Shown here in pieces: positions 12,785-15,185 of a DNA stretch of 15,185 nt (within the stretch, counting starts at the first letter, position 1; each line of letters begins with the position of its first letter). The notes under the pieces are model-generated. The model was given only the letters and a program-made list of their open reading frames with translations. It did no database searches and was not told where the DNA came from. Position numbers and translations under genes: made by a program. This stretch comes from Anaerolineae bacterium (GTDB lineage: Bacteria; Chloroflexota; Anaerolineae; JAFGEY01). The stretch spans positions 1-15,185 of the forward strand of contig JAFGEY010000562.1 of assembly GCA_016931365.1 (NCBI GenBank), written 5' to 3'.

Positions 12785-14104
12785 ATGCTGGATATCAAAC
12801 TCATTCGCGAAGACCCCGCCTGGGTCAAGGCCGAAATTGCCAAGCTCAATGCCGACGCGCCCATTGATGACATTGTGCGCCTGGATGAGCAGCGCCGCGC
12901 CCTGCTCACCGAGACGGAAGACCTCAAGGCCGAGCGCAACCGGGTCAGCAAGTCGATGGGGTCGCTGCAAGGGCAGATCAAAAAGGCCAGCGGTGACGAA
13001 AAAGCGCGCCTGGAGGGCGAATTTGAGCGCGTGCGCGTTCAAATGAGCGAGGTCGGTGAGCGGATCAAGGCCCTCGACGAGCAGGTGCGCGAGATCGACG
13101 AAGCATTGGACGACGCGCTGCTCCGCGTGCCCAACCTGCCCGATCCGTCGGTGCCGGTGGGGCCGGACGAAAGCCACAACGTTATCGTGCGCCAGGAAGG
13201 TGGCCTGCCCCGCTTTGATTTTGAGCCGCTGCCGCACTGGGACCTCGGCCCGATGCTCGGCATCCTGGATTTCGAGCGCGGGGTCAAGATTTCGGGCACG
13301 CGCTTTTACGTGCTCAAGCGCGCGGGCGCGCGCTTGCAGCGGGCGCTGATCGCCTGGATGATTGACCTGCACGTCAGCCGGCACGGATATACCGAGATTT
13401 ACCCGCCTTTTGTCGTCCAGGCCAAATGCCTGGTCGGCACGGGGCAGCTTCCCAAGTTTGACGAAAATCTCTATCACGACGTCGAGGACGATTTCTGGCT
13501 GGTGCCCACCGCCGAGGTGCCGGTGACCAACCTGTACCGCGACGAGATCATCGAGCCGGGCGTGCTGCCGATCTATCACGTGGCCTACACACCCTGCTGG
13601 CGGCGCGAAAAGATGAGCGCCGGGCGCGACGTGCGTGGAATCAAGCGCGGCCACCAGTTCGACAAGGTGGAAATGGTCAAGATCGTCGAGCCGGAAACGT
13701 CGATGCGCGAGCTGGAGACGCTGATCGACAACGCCGAGGACGTGTGCCGCATGCTCAAGATTCCGCACCGCATCGTTCAGATGTGCACCGGCGACCTCAG
13801 CTTTACCGCCGCGGTCAAATATGACGTCGAGGTGTGGGCCGCCGGCTGTGGCGAGTGGTTGGAAGTCAGCTCGTGCTCGAATTTCAAGGACTTTCAGGCC
13901 CGCCGGGCGATGATTCGCTATCGCAAGGAAAAGGGTGGGCGGGTCGAGTTTGCTCACACGCTGAACGGCTCGGGGCTGGCCCTCCCGCGGCTGATGATCG
14001 CCGTGCTGGAAAACTATCAGCAGGACGACGGCAGCGTGGCAGTGCCGGAGGTGCTCAGGCCGTACATGGGCGGGATCGAGGCCATTCGAGCGCCGGGAAT
14101 GTGA
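12785..14104 (+). CDS. serS: Seryl-tRNA synthetase
   Basis: 439 residues, the usual bacterial SerRS length. It charges tRNA-Ser (and tRNA-Sec where present) with serine using ATP, in the cytoplasm. The N-terminal tRNA-binding arm is a long charged coiled coil (about 28-112). The class II core follows: motif 1 near 183-208 (LQRALIAWMIDLHVSRHGY...), the TAE serine-binding motif (242-244), motif 2 at 268-297 with WRRE and GHQFDKVEM, EVSSCSNFKDFQARR (360-374), and motif 3 NGSGLALPRLMIAVLENYQ (394-412). Motif 2 reads REKMSAGRDVRGIKRGHQF where most bacterial SerRS have an REAG...TRGL type sequence, a moderate variation with the catalytic Arg kept. The ATG at 12785 follows AAGGAGG by 7 nt. A Ser-specific T-box leader upstream confirms both the function and the control by uncharged tRNA-Ser. 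Confidence 0.97.
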   Translation: MLDIKLIREDPAWVKAEIAKLNADAPIDDIVRLDEQRRALLTETEDLKAERNRVSKSMGSLQGQIKKASGDEKARLEGEFERVRVQMSEVGERIKALDEQVREIDEALDDALLRVPNLPDPSVPVGPDESHNVIVRQEGGLPRFDFEPLPHWDLGPMLGILDFERGVKISGTRFYVLKRAGARLQRALIAWMIDLHVSRHGYTEIYPPFVVQAKCLVGTGQLPKFDENLYHDVEDDFWLVPTAEVPVTNLYRDEIIEPGVLPIYHVAYTPCWRREKMSAGRDVRGIKRGHQFDKVEMVKIVEPETSMRELETLIDNAEDVCRMLKIPHRIVQMCTGDLSFTAAVKYDVEVWAAGCGEWLEVSSCSNFKDFQARRAMIRYRKEKGGRVEFAHTLNGSGLALPRLMIAVLENYQQDDGSVAVPEVLRPYMGGIEAIRAPGM

Positions 14105-14112
14105 CAAGTACA

Positions 14113-14152
14113 GAATACGCAATACGAACTAGATGACCCATATTGCGTATTC
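14113..14152. repeat. 12-bp perfect inverted repeat between serS and the amidohydrolase gene
   Basis: GAATACGCAATA (14113-14124) and its exact inverse complement TATTGCGTATTC (14141-14152) flank a 16-base loop. The hairpin starts 9 bases after the serS stop and ends 4 bases before the next gene's ribosome site (GGGAGG, 14156-14161). There is no T-run, so it is not a standard terminator. It could be a protein-binding operator, an mRNA-stability or translation-control hairpin, or part of a dispersed repeat family. Confidence 0.7.
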
Positions 14153-14169
14153 CGTGGGAGGTTTGAGTG

Positions 14170-15185
14170 ATGACGACGTTGTTGGTCAAAAATGCCGCGC
14201 TGTTGGCAACAATGGACGATGCGCAGCGTCGAATCAAAGATGGCGGCCTGTTCGTGCGCGACGGCGTGATCGAGCAGGTGGGGCTGACCTCAACGCTGCC
14301 TGCTACCGCCGACCGGGTGATCGACGCGAGCGGGATGGCCGTGCTGCCGGGGCTGGTCAACACCCATCACCATCTTTACCAGACACTCACCCGTGCGCTG
14401 CCCGCCGCGCAAAACGTCGAATTGTTCGACTGGCTGCGCACGCTCTACCCGGTCTGGGCGCGGATGGACGACGAAGCGGTGTACGTCAGCGCCAAGATCG
14501 GGCTGATCGAATTGCTGCTCTCTGGCTGCACCACGGCCAGCGATCATCTGTACCTGTTTCCAAACGATGCGTGCCTGGATGCCGAGATCGAGGCCGCGCG
14601 CGAGTTGGGCGTGCGCTTTCAGCCCTGCCGGGGCAGCATGTCGTTGGGTCGATCCAAAGGCGGCCTGCCGCCGGACGGTGTGGTGCAAAGCGAGGACGAA
14701 ATTCTGCGCGACTGCGAGCGGGTGGTCAAACGCTATCACGATCCGGCGCGTTTTTCGATGTGCCGCATTACGATTGCGCCATGCTCGCCCTTCTCCGTCA
14801 CTGAAGACGAGATGCGCCAGGCGGCGCAATGGGCGCGCGAGCGCGGATTGACCTTGCACACCCACGTCGCCGAGACGCTGGACGAAGAGCGATTTTGCCT
14901 GGAGAAATTCGGCAGGCGGCCCGTCGCCCTGATGGCCGACCTGGGCTGGCTCGGCTCTGATGTGTGGTTCGCGCACTGTGTCCACCTCAACGCCGACGAG
15001 ATCGCGCTGATGGCCGAAACCGGCACCGGCGTTGCTCACTGTCCCTCATCGAACATGCGGCTGGGATCGGGCATCGCGCCGATCCGCGAAATGCGCGACG
15101 CGGGGGTCAGGGTAGGGCTGGCCGTCGATGGCAGCGCCAGCAATGACGGGGCGCACATGCTGGCTGAGGCGCGCCAGGCGATGCT
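14170..15185 (+). CDS. 8-oxoguanine deaminase-like amidohydrolase (AtzB/TrzN group), N-terminal 338 residues
   Basis: The gene runs off the right end; 338 codons are present. The start ATG at 14170 is fixed by GGGAGG 8 nt upstream. The protein opens with the small beta-sandwich of cytosine-deaminase-like amidohydrolases (TLLVKNAALLATMDD) and enters the metal-dependent TIM barrel. Metal and catalytic residues visible are the H66-x-H68 pair (LVNTHHHLYQT), H232 (LHTHVAETLDEERFC), H269 (WFAHCVHL) and D320 (GLAVDGSASNDG). The sequence strongly resembles proteins annotated as 8-oxoguanine deaminase, which convert 8-oxoguanine to urate and ammonia. Hydroxyatrazine aminohydrolases and guanine deaminase relatives are the alternatives. 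In that role it would recycle or dispose of oxidised guanine in the cytoplasm. It lies 65 bases after serS and may be partly cotranscribed with it across the inverted repeat. Confidence 0.85.
   Translation, partial: MTTLLVKNAALLATMDDAQRRIKDGGLFVRDGVIEQVGLTSTLPATADRVIDASGMAVLPGLVNTHHHLYQTLTRALPAAQNVELFDWLRTLYPVWARMDDEAVYVSAKIGLIELLLSGCTTASDHLYLFPNDACLDAEIEAARELGVRFQPCRGSMSLGRSKGGLPPDGVVQSEDEILRDCERVVKRYHDPARFSMCRITIAPCSPFSVTEDEMRQAAQWARERGLTLHTHVAETLDEERFCLEKFGRRPVALMADLGWLGSDVWFAHCVHLNADEIALMAETGTGVAHCPSSNMRLGSGIAPIREMRDAGVRVGLAVDGSASNDGAHMLAEARQAM

Noticed and set aside
12380..14122. A 580-codon open frame on the minus strand opposite serS and the T-box
   Set aside because: It is antisense to a complete, well-conserved serS and its riboswitch. 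The protein is His/Arg/Asp-rich shadow sequence with no recognisable domain, typical of high-G+C antisense frames.
14133..14804. 223-codon plus-strand frame overlapping the start of the amidohydrolase
   Set aside because: Wrong frame. The frame starting at 14170 has the ribosome site and all amidohydrolase motifs and stays open to the window end.

Overview
The window (about 58% G+C by eye) looks like a chromosomal segment of an environmental bacterium, most likely Chloroflexota (Anaerolineae-like). This is inferred from the protein styles: Ser/Thr kinases with Thr/Pro-rich 'TPTPT' stalks and extracytoplasmic beta-propellers, a COG1856-type radical SAM protein, a T-box-controlled serS, a GH4 enzyme, and dispersed 'ATCCTGT' repeats. 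No rRNA, tRNA, CRISPR array or insertion sequence was seen.

Layout. The left three quarters are all on the minus strand. In transcription order they are: a PhoB/PhoR-like two-component pair (response regulator 11252-10536, histidine kinase 10539-9313, overlapping by 4 bases); a membrane Ser/Thr kinase with two 7-bladed WD40 propellers (9162-6070); a small three-TM protein probably in the same operon (6048-5278); a second, paralogous Ser/Thr kinase with two PD40/TolB-type propellers and two LamG-like domains (5143-1223); a MntA-HepT type toxin-antitoxin pair (934-449 and 543-100) in which the HepT toxin is interrupted by an in-frame amber codon; and the first 27 codons of a GH4 glycosidase (83 to beyond base 1). 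The right quarter is on the plus strand: a radical SAM protein (11494-12354), a T-box riboswitch with Ser specifier UCC (about 12386-12638), serS (12785-14104), and an 8-oxoguanine-deaminase-like amidohydrolase running off the right edge (14170 on).

How it works together. The most interesting part is the signalling block 5.1-11.3 kb. Both kinase genes have the same upstream architecture: two GTTTAC repeats 11 bases apart, followed after exactly 31 bases by an extended -10 (TGnTAnACT). An 11-base period is typical of binding sites for PhoB/OmpR-family regulators, and such a regulator with its sensor kinase is encoded immediately upstream. I infer a hierarchical circuit: two-component system, then a pair of transmembrane Ser/Thr kinases with very large, differently built exterior sensor domains. 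The serS leader is a second well-resolved regulatory element. Its specifier, discriminator-pairing base (UGGC), 7-nt antiterminator bulge and competing terminator are all readable.
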